Shown here in pieces: positions 46,176-55,438 of a DNA stretch of 64,000 bases. Every line of letters begins with the position of its first letter. The stretch's first letter is position 1. Position numbers and translations under genes: made by a program. The DNA comes from Phyllobacterium sophorae. Its GTDB lineage: Bacteria; Pseudomonadota; Alphaproteobacteria; Rhizobiales; Rhizobiaceae. The DNA lies in NCBI RefSeq assembly GCF_003010965.1, contig NZ_PGGM01000008.1, forward strand, positions 186,001-250,000. The letters are read 5' to 3'. A model generated the notes under the pieces. It made no database searches, had not been told where the DNA came from, and was given only the letters and a program-made list of their open reading frames with translations.

Positions 46176-47402
46176 CTAGTCAACCTTCCTGAAAATCTTC
46201 TGTCCAAGCAGAAAGCGGTCGGATAGCGGCAGGCTGGCTGCCCCCAGCGCCCGGGCGTGAATGCCCACCGTTCCTTCGAGGATGGCGGGCAGTTCGATGC
46301 CTTCAAGATCGAATGTCTCGACATGCTTGCGGACTGCTTCGACGATACACGCGCGCACGCTGACCGGCATCCAGCCATCGATGATGGCGGCCTCGAAGTC
46401 CACGACGGAAGACGAAGCGACAACCGCTTGCGCGATCGCCTTGCCGGCGGTGTCGATCCAATCCTCCAGCTCGGCGCCCATGACGCCCCAGTCCTCAGGC
46501 GAGGCCCAAAGCGGCGAAGGATCCCGCCCCAATTCGGTCACGACCCTCTCGAGCGCGGTGATCGAGGCGATGTCGATCAGCTGCCGCGCGGCGCCACCTG
46601 GTCCCGGCACCGGCATCGAACCCAGCGCTCCGGCATTGCCGCTGCGTCCCGCATAGAGGCTGCCATTGATGACGATGCCACCGCCGATGAACGAGCCTAT
46701 GTAGAAATAGACAAAATCATTGACGTCCTTGGTCTGGCCGAACACCAGTTCGGCGCCGCAGGCGGCCGTCATGTCATTTTGAAGATAGACCGGAAACGGG
46801 CACAGCGCAGTGACCCGCGCGCGGATATCGCAACCGCGCCACTGGTCCATGATCTCCTGGGGCGCTCCGACCGTATCGGCCCATTTCCACAGTTCAAACG
46901 GCGCGGCAATGCCAATTCCGGAAATCCTGTCGCGCTGCTTCTTGGTCAGTCCGCGCATCATCTGCGCAATACCCTCCTTCGCAAAGCGGAAGATCGGTTC
47001 CGGCGCCGGATAGTCATACGGCACGTGCAGCATGGAACGGATCTGACCGAGAAAATCAATCAGCACCAGATCGGCGCTGCGGCGCCCGATCTTCAGGCCA
47101 AGGAAGAAGGCACCCTCAGGATTGAGCGACATCGGAATGAGCGGCTGGCCGATACGGCCGCGCAATGGTTCCTCGCGTGACAGCAGCTCATCGGCTTCCA
47201 GCATGCGCATGATGATCGAGCTTGTCTGCGCCGAAAGTCCCGTCATGCGGGCGATCGCCGTCTTGGCGAGACTGCCATGCTGGCGCAACAGTGACAGGAC
47301 CACACGCTCGTTGTGGTCGCGCATGCCGCTCTGGTTTGTACCGTGATGGAGCGTCGGCCTGGTTCCTCCCGTGCCGCTGCGCTCCGAAACTCGAATGCCC
47401 AA
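46176..47402 (-). CDS. frcR: ROK family transcriptional regulator (FrcR-like)
   Basis: About 408 residues: an N-terminal winged helix (RDHNERVVLSLLRQHGSLAK, TGLSAQTSSIIMRMLEAD) and a sugar-kinase-like ROK domain with the zinc-type region altered (FVYFYIGSFIGGGIVING, LQNDMTAACGAE). The frame opens at 47456; I choose the TTG at 47402 because GGAGGAG lies 6 nt before it. It is divergent from frcB, matching the Sinorhizobium frcR-frcBCAK arrangement, and should repress the fructose genes. Confidence 0.83.
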   Translation of the reverse strand: MGIRVSERSGTGGTRPTLHHGTNQSGMRDHNERVVLSLLRQHGSLAKTAIARMTGLSAQTSSIIMRMLEADELLSREEPLRGRIGQPLIPMSLNPEGAFFLGLKIGRRSADLVLIDFLGQIRSMLHVPYDYPAPEPIFRFAKEGIAQMMRGLTKKQRDRISGIGIAAPFELWKWADTVGAPQEIMDQWRGCDIRARVTALCPFPVYLQNDMTAACGAELVFGQTKDVNDFVYFYIGSFIGGGIVINGSLYAGRSGNAGALGSMPVPGPGGAARQLIDIASITALERVVTELGRDPSPLWASPEDWGVMGAELEDWIDTAGKAIAQAVVASSSVVDFEAAIIDGWMPVSVRACIVEAVRKHVETFDLEGIELPAILEGTVGIHARALGAASLPLSDRFLLGQKIFRKVD

Positions 47403-47451
47403 ATGGGACTCCTCCAACAATCCGCTGACAATGGAGATATCCGGCAAAGCT

Positions 47452-47487
47452 GTCAATATTAAATCAGAGTGATTTATTAATGTTGAC
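47452..47487. promoter_or_regulatory. Candidate FrcR operator
   Basis: GTCAATATTAAATCA and TGATTTATTAATGTTGAC form an imperfect inverted repeat around GAG. It lies in the frcR-frcB divergent gap, 50 nt upstream of the chosen frcR start, and includes a TTGAC that can serve as a -35 box toward frcB. frcB itself has a strong GGGAGG site before its ATG. Confidence 0.5.
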
Positions 47488-47623
47488 AGGTTGCAAACAG
47501 TGGTATTTGCTAGGGTCCAACACTTGGCCGGGAGGATAACTGTCCGAGATGTTCAACGCTGAACCAGGGTACGACCGTCGTCGGCCCGTCGCGCATTGGC
47601 GCGATTTATAGGGAGGAAGTGAC

Positions 47624-48658
47624 ATGCGTAGAAGTTTCTATCTGAAATCGACTGTTTTGGGTGCTGCCGCTGTGGCAGTTGCCGCATTTGCCGCTCCGGC
47701 GCAGGCTGCCGGTGTGGGCGCCTGCCTGATCACCAAGACCGACACCAACCCCTTCTTCGTCAAGATGAAAGAGGGTGCCCTTGCCAAGTCCAAGGAGCTC
47801 GGTGTTGAGCTGAAGACCTATGCCGGCAAGATCGACGGCGACAGCGAAAGCCAGGTTGCCGCCATCGAAACCTGCATCGCCGATGGCGCCAAGGGTATCC
47901 TGATCACCGCATCCGACACGGCCGGCATTGTCTCCTCGGTCAAGCAGGCACGCGATGCGGGTCTCCTGGTCATCGCTCTCGACACGCCGCTCGATCCAGC
48001 CGATGCGGCCGATGCGACATTCGCCACCGACAATCTGCTTGCCGGCGAGTTGATTGGCAAATGGGCTGCCGGAACCCTTGGCGACAAGGCAAAGGACGCC
48101 AAGATTGCATTCCTCGACCTCCTACCGTCACAGCCAACCGTTGATGTTCTGCGCGACCAGGGCTTCATGAAGGGCTTTGGCATTGACGTCGTCGACATCA
48201 ACAAGATCGGCGACGAAAAGGACCCGCGCATTGTTGGCCATGACGTGACCAACGGCAATGAAGAAGGCGGACGCAAGGCGATGGAAAACCTTCTGCAGAA
48301 GGATCCGGGCATCAACGTCGTTCACACGATCAACGAGCCTGCCGCTGCCGGTGCCTATGAGGCATTGAAGGCTTTTGGCAAGGAAAAGGACGTCCTCATC
48401 GTTTCCGTTGATGGCGGCTGCCCGGGCGTGAAGAACGTCGAAGCCGGCGTCATTGGCGCAACCTCGCAGCAGTATCCGCTGATGATGGCATCGCTGGGTA
48501 TCGAAGCGATCAAGAAGTTCGCCGACACGGGTGAAAAGCCCAAGCCGACCGAAGGCAAGAGCTTCTTCGACACGGGCGTCTCGCTGATCACGGACAAACC
48601 GGTGCCGGGCCTTGAATCCATCGACGTGAAGACCGGCACGGCCAAGTGCTGGGGCTGA
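47624..48658 (+). CDS. frcB: Fructose-type ABC transporter substrate-binding protein
   Basis: A 344-residue ribose-class periplasmic sugar-binding protein: signal peptide [20 protein letters not shown] cleaved after AQA, then [39 protein letters not shown] and [20 protein letters not shown]. In Sinorhizobium meliloti FrcB binds fructose, mannose and ribose. It is the first gene of frcBCA-isomerase-frcK and is followed by a hairpin. Confidence 0.9.
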   Translation: MRRSFYLKSTVLGAAAVAVAAFAAPAQAAGVGACLITKTDTNPFFVKMKEGALAKSKELGVELKTYAGKIDGDSESQVAAIETCIADGAKGILITASDTAGIVSSVKQARDAGLLVIALDTPLDPADAADATFATDNLLAGELIGKWAAGTLGDKAKDAKIAFLDLLPSQPTVDVLRDQGFMKGFGIDVVDINKIGDEKDPRIVGHDVTNGNEEGGRKAMENLLQKDPGINVVHTINEPAAAGAYEALKAFGKEKDVLIVSVDGGCPGVKNVEAGVIGATSQQYPLMMASLGIEAIKKFADTGEKPKPTEGKSFFDTGVSLITDKPVPGLESIDVKTGTAKCWG

Positions 48659-48691
48659 TCTGGCCCGATTGACAGAAATATTAGCAGGCGA

Positions 48692-48719
48692 GGAGAGGAC
48701 GGTGTAACGTCCTCTCTCC
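48692..48719 (+). terminator. Intercistronic hairpin between frcB and frcC
   Basis: GAGAGGAC (48693-48700) and GTCCTCTC (48709-48716) form an 8-bp stem with an 8-nt loop. No T run follows directly, so it probably gives partial termination or protects frcB mRNA, raising binding protein over permease. Confidence 0.5.
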
Positions 48720-48787
48720 ATACTTTATCGGATTGTAGAGCCTCGCATCATTTCAACTCATGCGTTAATGACCCAGGGAGCTGACCC

Positions 48788-49870
48788 ATGACAGAGACCA
48801 AAACAACATCAGAGCCGGCGCAGGAGTTCGAGCGCGTGCTTTCACAAAGCGCGACGGCTGTTGCCAGTTTCGACACCCATGAGAGAAGCCCGCTTGAAAA
48901 GGTCCGGCATTTCCTCCATTCCAGTCCGGCTTCCGTGCCGCTCATCGTTCTGGTGCTGTCACTGATCATCTTTGCCGTCATTGTCGGCTCGCGCTTCTTC
49001 ACGCCGTTCGCACTGTCGCTCATCCTGCAACAGGTGGCCATCGTCGGCATTGTCGGCGCTGCGCAGACGCTCGTCGTCCTGACTGCGGGCATCGACCTTT
49101 CCGTTGGCGCCATCATGGTGCTGACGTCCGTCATCATGGGTCAATTCACGTTCCGCTATGGCATGCCCGTAGAACTCGCGATCCTGTGCGGCGTGGCGCT
49201 CGGCGCGCTGTGCGGCTTTATCAATGGCGTGCTGATTGCCTATTTGAAGTTGCCGCCCTTCATCGTGACCCTCGGCACCTGGCAGATCTATCTGGCAACG
49301 ACCTACATCTATTCCGCCAACGAGACGATCCGTGCCCAGGATATCGAGACGAATGCAAGGCTGCTGCAGTTCTTCGGCGAGAAGATCAATATCGGGGGGG
49401 CCACCTTCACCTATGGTGTCTTCGCCATGCTCGTCCTCATCGCCATCCTTTGGTATGTGCTCAATCACACCGCCTGGGGCCGTCATGTCTATGCCATCGG
49501 CGATGATCCCGAAGCGGCGAAGCTTTCCGGCGTCAGGACCAAGAAGGTTCTCATTACGGTTTACGTACTGGCCGGTCTCATCTGCGCCCTGGCCGGCTGG
49601 GCTTCGATCGGACGCAATGGTTCGGTTTCTCCGCAAATCGGTCAGTTCGCCAACATTGAATCCATTACAGCAGTGGTGATCGGCGGCATGTCGCTCTTTG
49701 GCGGACGTGGCTCCATTCTCGGCATGCTCTTTGGTGCATTGATCGTGGGCGTCTTCTCCTTCGGCATGCGCATGTACGGTACAGACGTTCAATGGACGTA
49801 CCTTATCATCGGAGTATTGATCATTCTGGCTGTTGCCATCGACCAGTGGATCAGAAAGGTAGCAGGCTGA
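48788..49870 (+). CDS. frcC: Fructose-type ABC transporter permease
   Basis: A 360-residue permease of the ribose family. A hydrophilic N-terminal stretch of about 50 residues precedes about ten membrane segments. Family motifs are AAQTLVVLTAGIDLSVGAIM, LKLPPFIVTLGTWQIYLATT, GRHVYAIGDDPEAAKLSGV and SITAVVIGGMSLFGGRGSI. Its stop overlaps the frcA ATG at 49870. Confidence 0.92.
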   Translation: MTETKTTSEPAQEFERVLSQSATAVASFDTHERSPLEKVRHFLHSSPASVPLIVLVLSLIIFAVIVGSRFFTPFALSLILQQVAIVGIVGAAQTLVVLTAGIDLSVGAIMVLTSVIMGQFTFRYGMPVELAILCGVALGALCGFINGVLIAYLKLPPFIVTLGTWQIYLATTYIYSANETIRAQDIETNARLLQFFGEKINIGGATFTYGVFAMLVLIAILWYVLNHTAWGRHVYAIGDDPEAAKLSGVRTKKVLITVYVLAGLICALAGWASIGRNGSVSPQIGQFANIESITAVVIGGMSLFGGRGSILGMLFGALIVGVFSFGMRMYGTDVQWTYLIIGVLIILAVAIDQWIRKVAG

Positions 49871-50649
49871 TGTCAAGAGAACCCATCCTCACCGCTCGCG
49901 GCCTGGTGAAACGCTATGGACGTGTCACGGCTCTCGATCACGCGGATTTCGACCTCTACCCCGGCGAAGTGCTGGCGGTGATCGGCGACAACGGCGCCGG
50001 GAAATCCTCCCTGATCAAAGCGATTTCCGGCGCCATTCATCCCGATGAAGGCGAGATGACGCTCGAAGGCAAGCCGATGCATTTCCGCTCGCCCATGGAA
50101 GCGCGCGATGCCGGCATCGAGACCGTCTATCAGACGCTCGCCCTCTCGCCTGCGCTGTCCATCGCCGACAATATGTTCCTGGGCCGCGAGATCAGAAAGC
50201 CCGGTATCATGGGCACCTGGTTCCGCATGCTTGATCGCAAGGCCATGGAAAAGCGGGCGCGCGACAAGCTCACTGAACTTGGCCTGATGACCATCCAGAA
50301 CATCGGCCAGGCGGTGGAAACGCTCTCCGGCGGTCAGCGTCAGGGCGTTGCCGTGGCGCGTGCTGCCGCCTTCGGTTCCAAGGTCGTCATCATGGACGAG
50401 CCGACGGCAGCGCTCGGTGTCAAGGAATCCCGCCGTGTCCTCGAACTCATCCAGGATGTGAAAAAACGCGGATTGCCGATTGTGCTGATCTCGCACAATA
50501 TGCCACACGTGTTCGAAGTGGCGGACCGTATCCACATTCACCGGCTGGGCAAGCGCCTTACCGTGATCGATCCGAAGGAATACACGATGTCGGATGCCGT
50601 TGCCTTCATGACCGGCGCCAAGACCCCCCCGGCACAATCCATCGCATAG
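49870..50649 (+). CDS. frcA: Fructose-type ABC transporter ATP-binding protein
   Basis: A 259-residue single ATPase domain (not the usual two-domain ribose type): GDNGAGKSSLIKAISGAIHP, LSGGQRQGVAVARAAAFGSK, VIMDEPTAALGV and the LISHNMPHVFEVADR histidine. The single domain is as in FrcA of rhizobia. The ATG at 49870 is preferred; the frame's earlier codons overlap frcC. It energises FrcC. Confidence 0.92.
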   Translation: MSREPILTARGLVKRYGRVTALDHADFDLYPGEVLAVIGDNGAGKSSLIKAISGAIHPDEGEMTLEGKPMHFRSPMEARDAGIETVYQTLALSPALSIADNMFLGREIRKPGIMGTWFRMLDRKAMEKRARDKLTELGLMTIQNIGQAVETLSGGQRQGVAVARAAAFGSKVVIMDEPTAALGVKESRRVLELIQDVKKRGLPIVLISHNMPHVFEVADRIHIHRLGKRLTVIDPKEYTMSDAVAFMTGAKTPPAQSIA

Positions 50650-50664
50650 AGGAAATGAGTGAGA

Positions 50665-51354
50665 ATGAAGCGTTCCGAAGTCAATGAGATCATCCGCGAG
50701 AGCGACAAGTTCATCCGCTCGTTCGGCTATGTCATGCCGCCTTTCGCCTATTGGTCACCGCAGGAACTGAAGGCCCGTACCTCCAGCGATTCCAAGGCCA
50801 TCCTTCAGGCGCGTCTTGGCTGGGACATCACCGATTACGGACAGGGCAAGTTCGATGAACTTGGCTTGTTCCTCTTCACCACCCGCAACGGTAATCAGCA
50901 AGACCTGAAAAAGGGCGGCGGCATGCTCTATGCCGAGAAGATCATGATCTCGAGGGAGAGGCAGCTGTCCCCGATGCACCGCCATATCGTCAAGGCGGAA
51001 GACATCATCAATCGCGGCGGCGGCACACTCGTCCTCGAGCTGTTCAATTCCAATCCCGACGGCAGCGTCGATGAGAAGACCGATGTTGAGGTGGCGACCG
51101 ATGGGCGTATCGTGCGCCAGAAGGCTGGCGGCCTGTTGAAGCTCAAGCCGGGTGAGAGCGTCACCCTGCTGCCGGGCAACTGGCATGCATTCTGGGGCGA
51201 GGGCGGTGACGTCCTGATCGGCGAAGTCTCGACGGTCAATGATGACCTGACCGACAATATCTTCCGCGAACCGATCGGGCGTTTCTCCTCGATCGACGAG
51301 GACGAGGCCCCCTTGCACCTGCTCGTCTCCGATTATGACAAATGGCTTGCTTGA
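50665..51354 (+). CDS. D-lyxose/D-mannose ketol-isomerase family protein
   Basis: A 229-residue cupin isomerase. Metal ligands are in SPMHRHIVKAEDIINRGGG (two His and Glu) and GNWHAFWGEGGD. The family converts D-lyxose to D-xylulose and D-mannose to D-fructose. Its place inside the fructose/mannose transport operon suggests it feeds mannose into the fructokinase route. A GTG at 50659 is another possible start; AGAGGA lies upstream of both. Confidence 0.82.
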   Translation: MKRSEVNEIIRESDKFIRSFGYVMPPFAYWSPQELKARTSSDSKAILQARLGWDITDYGQGKFDELGLFLFTTRNGNQQDLKKGGGMLYAEKIMISRERQLSPMHRHIVKAEDIINRGGGTLVLELFNSNPDGSVDEKTDVEVATDGRIVRQKAGGLLKLKPGESVTLLPGNWHAFWGEGGDVLIGEVSTVNDDLTDNIFREPIGRFSSIDEDEAPLHLLVSDYDKWLA

Positions 51355-51372
51355 TTGGCGCGGCAAAACAGT

Positions 51373-51999
51373 ATGTTGATCACGCTCGACGATCTGGTGC
51401 CTGAGCTGCTGGCCCGCGCGGCGAAGACCAAGCGGCTGATCGTGGCCATAGCCGGCCCCCCGGGAGCCGGCAAATCCACCGTGGCCGCGACGCTCTGCGC
51501 GGCCATCAACGCCCGCGATCCGGTTGCCGCAGCCGTCGTGCCGATGGATGGGTTCCACCTCGACAATGCCATACTCGACGCGCGGAACCTGCGCAAGCGC
51601 AAGGGTTCGCCACCGACATTCGACTGCGCCGGCTTCGAGGTGCTCCTGACGCGCCTGCGCGACACCAGCGAAGATGTCGTCATCCCGTTGTTCGACCGCA
51701 AGCTTGATCTGGCACGGGCCGGCGCGGGTATCGTCATGGCAAGCCAGCGCATTCTTTTGGTCGAAGGCAATTACCTTTTGCTCAACCTGCCGCCCTGGGA
51801 CCGGCTGGCACCGCTCTTCGACGTGACAATTTTTCTTGATGTGGACCGGATCGAACTGGAAAACCGGCTGGTGCAGCGTTGGCTCGGCTTTGGCCATAAT
51901 GTCGGCTCGGCACAACAGCGCGCCTTGTCAAATGACATGCCCAATGCGGAACTCGTTGTCGAAGAGTCGCGGGATGCGGATTATACCATCAGCAATTGA
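51373..51999 (+). CDS. frcK: FrcK-like kinase (P-loop nucleoside/sugar kinase family)
   Basis: A 208-residue P-loop kinase related to uridine and pantothenate kinases: AIAGPPGAGKSTVAATL, VPMDGFHLDNAIL, a PLFDRKLDLA segment, ILLVEGNYLLLN and FLDVDRIELENRLVQRW. FrcK in Sinorhizobium is encoded with frcBCA, but its exact substrate is not settled. The frame opens with TTG at 51355; ATG at 51373 gives the normal start. It ends the operon; no terminator is evident in the 21 nt before the convergent IclR gene. Confidence 0.83.
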   Translation: MLITLDDLVPELLARAAKTKRLIVAIAGPPGAGKSTVAATLCAAINARDPVAAAVVPMDGFHLDNAILDARNLRKRKGSPPTFDCAGFEVLLTRLRDTSEDVVIPLFDRKLDLARAGAGIVMASQRILLVEGNYLLLNLPPWDRLAPLFDVTIFLDVDRIELENRLVQRWLGFGHNVGSAQQRALSNDMPNAELVVEESRDADYTISN

Positions 52000-52020
52000 T
52001 CGTTTTATCCACAACGATTG

Positions 52021-52830
52021 TCAGCTCCGGGGCGAAAGCTGCGTTGCCATATCGTCCATGATCGCGGCGGCAGCGACGCGGGTAATCCCAGCCCAGGACC
52101 TGAGGACGTCAGGCGTGATCCGATAGGCGGGGCCGGTTACCGAGATACCCGCGATCAGCTGCCTGTCAGCGGAATGAATTGGCGCCGCAACGCAACAGAT
52201 ACCGGTCTCATGTTCTTCCCGGTCATAGGCATTGCCCTCGGCGCGGATAAATTCGATTTCACTAAGCAGAGCCTGGCGGTCAGCGAGCGTGTTTGGCGTA
52301 AACTTCCGGAAACTGATCCGACCCAGTCGCGCGCGCAATTCATCATCGGGCAGAGCGGAAAGCGCCGCCTTGCCGACGCCGGTACACCAGGCTGGCGCAG
52401 TATTGCCGATCTGCGAAACCATGCGTATGTTTTGCCGGCTTTCAATCTTGTCGACGTAGACCACATCTGTGTTGCGCAGAACACCGAGATGGACCGTCTC
52501 GCCGGTCGCCTCGTGCAATCTGTGCAGATGCGGTTCGGCTATCGTGCGGAAGCGGTTGCTGGCCCAGGCCTTCGCAGCGAACTGCAGCAGCCGCAAACCG
52601 AGCTCATAGGAGTGGTCGCGGTTGACAGTCAGCAGCCCTTCCTCGATCAGGTTGGAGATCTGCCGGTGCAGGGTGCCACGCGGCTGGTTGGTGAGTTGAA
52701 GCACGTCGGTAAAGCGCAGCGGTCCGGACGAAGCGGCGATGATATCAAGGACGGCGATAGCCTTGCCGAGCGTGCCCGTTCCTGCCGGTTCCCTGACGTT
52801 TTGCGCACGGATGGGCAGGCTTTTTTTCAC
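52021..52830 (-). CDS. IclR family regulator of the galactose-type operon
   Basis: A 269-residue IclR protein: winged helix (LGKAIAVLDIIAASSGPLRF, TDVLQLTNQPRGTLHRQISNLIEEGLL) and effector domain (GETVHLGVLRNTDVVYVDKI, CTGVGKAALSALPDDEL, GICCVAAPIHSADRQLIAGISVTGP). The GTG at 52830 is the start because GGGAGG lies 7 nt upstream; the frame opens at 53010. It is divergent from the sugar dehydrogenase operon, with palindromes in between. Confidence 0.85.
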   Translation of the reverse strand: MKKSLPIRAQNVREPAGTGTLGKAIAVLDIIAASSGPLRFTDVLQLTNQPRGTLHRQISNLIEEGLLTVNRDHSYELGLRLLQFAAKAWASNRFRTIAEPHLHRLHEATGETVHLGVLRNTDVVYVDKIESRQNIRMVSQIGNTAPAWCTGVGKAALSALPDDELRARLGRISFRKFTPNTLADRQALLSEIEFIRAEGNAYDREEHETGICCVAAPIHSADRQLIAGISVTGPAYRITPDVLRSWAGITRVAAAAIMDDMATQLSPRS

Positions 52831-53013
52831 GACCCGGCCTCCCGGATCTTCCCGCACCGGTTCACCCCCATTACATTGGAACGGATCGCAGGTCCGGCGC
52901 AGCGCTCGTGCAACCGTCCGCCATGCCTGCTGAAGGACTGCCGATTCTGGCCCAACTCTAACAACCTCCGCAAGAATTTTCAGTTGTGTGAAGCTGTAAA
53001 AAGGCGTCACATC

Positions 53014-53076
53014 TTGACTTGTTCCATTCTAGTATGACAATTCAGCATAGTCAAACTATGTTCCATATAATGGAAC
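53014..53076. promoter_or_regulatory. IclR-type operator and promoter region before the galactose-type operon
   Basis: GTTCCAT-ATA-ATGGAAC at 53060-53076 is a perfect 17-bp palindrome. A second half site, GTTCCAT, lies at 53021-53027 next to a TTGACT at 53014-53019. The spacing from the palindrome to the ATG at 53104 is 27 nt, so occupancy would block transcription or early elongation. Confidence 0.6.
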
Positions 53077-53103
53077 TCCTATTAATCCTGGGAGACCACC
53101 ACC

Positions 53104-53871
53104 ATGATGCCTTCTGCAATCTTCCCGGACCTGAAAGACCGCTCCGTCCTCATCACCGGGGGCGGCTCCGGCATCGGCGCCGCACTGACCGAGGGCTTCA
53201 TCGCCCAAGGCGCGCGCGTCGCCTTCATCGACATCGCCGAAAAACCCTCGCAGGCCTTGGCAGGGCGGCTGGAAAAGCAATACGGCAACGGGCCATTCTA
53301 TTTGAATGCAGACATTACCGACGTTGAGCTACTGCGCAATGCCATCGCCCAAGCCATTGATAAGAACGGACCAATTACCGTCCTCGTCAATAATGCGGCC
53401 TGGGACGACAGGCATGATATCGACGATGTGACGGTCGAATACTGGGACCGGAACCAGGCCATCAACCTGCGGCCGCAATTCTTCGCAGCGCAGGCTGTCG
53501 TGCCGGGAATGCGTGAGGCAGGCGGCGGTTCCATTATCAATTTCACTTCGACATCATTCATGATCAACCAGGGCGATATGCCTTCCTATACGGCGGCGAA
53601 ATCTGGAATCATTGGACTTACCAAGGGGTTGGCCGGACGGCTGGGACCAGAGAAGATCCGCGTCAATGCCATTGCGCCGGGTTGGGTGATGACGCCACGC
53701 CAGCGCGAACATTGGGTGACCGAAGAAGGTCTCAAGACCCATATCAACAAGCAGGTGCTGCGTGAGGAAATTCAGCCCGGCGACATGGTTGGCCCCTGCC
53801 TGTTCCTTGCCTCGGACGCCGCCCGCATGCTTAGCGCCCAGACGCTTATTGTCGATGGTGGCTATCTGTGA
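53104..53871 (+). CDS. SDR sugar dehydrogenase (probable galactose/fucose 1-dehydrogenase)
   Basis: A 255-residue classical short-chain dehydrogenase: cofactor motif TGGGSGIGA, VNNAAWDDRH, catalytic Ser in STSFM and YxxxK in YTAAKSG, then VNAIAPGWVMTPRQ. Asp in AFIDIAEKP at the end of strand 2 favours NAD+. Neighbouring dgoK, dgoA and lactonase genes suggest it oxidises D-galactose (or a related aldose) to the lactone. Its stop overlaps the dgoK GTG start. Confidence 0.8.
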   Translation: MMPSAIFPDLKDRSVLITGGGSGIGAALTEGFIAQGARVAFIDIAEKPSQALAGRLEKQYGNGPFYLNADITDVELLRNAIAQAIDKNGPITVLVNNAAWDDRHDIDDVTVEYWDRNQAINLRPQFFAAQAVVPGMREAGGGSIINFTSTSFMINQGDMPSYTAAKSGIIGLTKGLAGRLGPEKIRVNAIAPGWVMTPRQREHWVTEEGLKTHINKQVLREEIQPGDMVGPCLFLASDAARMLSAQTLIVDGGYL

Positions 53872-54794
53872 GCACCGTGCCTGCCTACGCATTAAGTGAT
53901 TGGGGAACTAGCCGTTTTCGCCTTTGGCTCGTTGACGGGAACGGTCAGGTTCTGGTGGAGAAGCGCTCCGAGGACGGGCTGGATGCCTCCCGCGCCCGCG
54001 GCTTTGCCGCGACGTTGGAAAGTCATCTTGCCGGACTCGGAGCCCCTGCCGACCTGCCGGTTGTCATCTGCGGTATGGCGGGTTCGCGGCAGGGCTGGGT
54101 CGAAGCGAATTACGTGCCGGTTCCGGCCGATCTGCAAGCGATCCTTTCGGGCACGGTAAAGATCGAAACCATCTTGCGTGACGTGCGGATCATCCCCGGC
54201 CTGTCGCAGTCGGGCACCGCCCCGAACGTCATGCGCGGCGAGGAAACGCAATTGCTCGGTGCCATCCTCACCAAGAATTTAAGCAATGGAATCATTGCGA
54301 TGCCAGGTACCCACTCCAAATGGGTCGAGCTCGTCGACGGTCGAGCCAAGTCGTTTTCCACCTACCTGACGGGCGAGCTTTATGCGCTACTCGCCTCGCA
54401 ATCGATCCTGCGCCATTCGATTGGCGAGGCCGCTGCTTTTGCCTCGCCGGACCATCCTCAGTTCACCGCAGCGCTCCGACTGATGTTTTCTGGCGAAAGA
54501 ATGCTGGGCGAACTCTTCGGCATCCGCGCGGCCATGCTGCTTGACAATTTGCCACCGGTGGGCGCTGCTTCGCGGTTGTCGGGTCTGCTCATTGGCGCGG
54601 AGATTGCTGCTGCGAAGGCAAGGCAGAACGGCAAGGTCACCCTCGTCGCGTCCGGCGCCATGGCCGGGCTCTATGGCAGGGCGCTCGAGGTTGCCGGCCT
54701 CGATCATGATTTTGTCGATGCCGACGAAGCCGTACGCAAAGGCCTGTTCGTCGCCGCATCCGGCATCTGGCCCAGCGAAGGACGATCCAAATGA
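53868..54794 (+). CDS. dgoK: 2-dehydro-3-deoxygalactonokinase
   Basis: A 308-residue kinase: DWGTSRFRLWLVDGNGQVL, VVICGMAGSRQGWVEANYV, VMRGEETQLLGA, the GTHSKWVELVDGRA motif and LLIGAEIAAAKA. It phosphorylates 2-keto-3-deoxygalactonate in the De Ley-Doudoroff pathway. GTG is the start (GTGAGC overlapping the SDR stop), and its stop overlaps dgoA (ATGA). Confidence 0.9.
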   Translation: MSTVPAYALSDWGTSRFRLWLVDGNGQVLVEKRSEDGLDASRARGFAATLESHLAGLGAPADLPVVICGMAGSRQGWVEANYVPVPADLQAILSGTVKIETILRDVRIIPGLSQSGTAPNVMRGEETQLLGAILTKNLSNGIIAMPGTHSKWVELVDGRAKSFSTYLTGELYALLASQSILRHSIGEAAAFASPDHPQFTAALRLMFSGERMLGELFGIRAAMLLDNLPPVGAASRLSGLLIGAEIAAAKARQNGKVTLVASGAMAGLYGRALEVAGLDHDFVDADEAVRKGLFVAASGIWPSEGRSK

Positions 54795-55438
54795 CACAGA
54801 TCTCGGCTCCCTGGCCGGCGCTGAAGCGCAACCTCATCGCCATTCTGCGCGGTGTCAAACCAGACGAGGTGCTGGCCATTGGCAAGGAACTGGTAAATGC
54901 AGGAATCGAGGTGATCGAGGTTCCGCTGAATTCGCCGGATCCGTTCCAATCCATTGAATTGCTTGCCAAAACACTTCCAGCTTATGTGCTGATTGGTGCC
55001 GGCACAGTGCTCGATCCGGCCGACATTGGGCGGCTGGATTCGGCCGGCGGGCGTCTGATGATCAGCCCCAATGTCGATGTCAATGTCCTGGCTGCCGCTG
55101 CTGAAGCGGGCATGGTGACGATGCCGGGCGTCTTTACCCCGACCGAAGCGCTCACTGCCCTGAAAGCCGGTGCGTCCGGCCTGAAGTTCTTCCCGGCGAG
55201 CGTTCTTGGCCCCGACGGCATCAAGGCCATTAGCGCAGTATTGCCGAAAGGCGCGGTGATTGGCGCCGTCGGCGGCGTCGACGAGAGTGGCTTTGCTGCC
55301 TATGCCAAGGTGGGCGTGCGCACATTCGGCCTCGGCTCGAGCCTATACAAGGTGGGCGCTTCTTCATCCTTTGTCCGCGACCGGGCAAAGGCAACGGTGG
55401 ATGCCTATGATCGCGTTTTCGCAAGCGGAACCCTATGA
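54791..55438 (+). CDS. dgoA: 2-dehydro-3-deoxy-6-phosphogalactonate aldolase
   Basis: A 215-residue class I KDPG-type aldolase: LIAILRGVKPDEVLAIGKEL, IEVPLNSPDPFQSI, LIGAGTVLDPADI, MISPNVDVNVL and the Schiff-base lysine in LKFFPASVLGPDG. It splits 2-keto-3-deoxy-6-phosphogalactonate to pyruvate and glyceraldehyde 3-phosphate. The adjacent DgoK makes its substrate. It overlaps both neighbours by a few bases. Confidence 0.92.
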   Translation: MTQISAPWPALKRNLIAILRGVKPDEVLAIGKELVNAGIEVIEVPLNSPDPFQSIELLAKTLPAYVLIGAGTVLDPADIGRLDSAGGRLMISPNVDVNVLAAAAEAGMVTMPGVFTPTEALTALKAGASGLKFFPASVLGPDGIKAISAVLPKGAVIGAVGGVDESGFAAYAKVGVRTFGLGSSLYKVGASSSFVRDRAKATVDAYDRVFASGTL

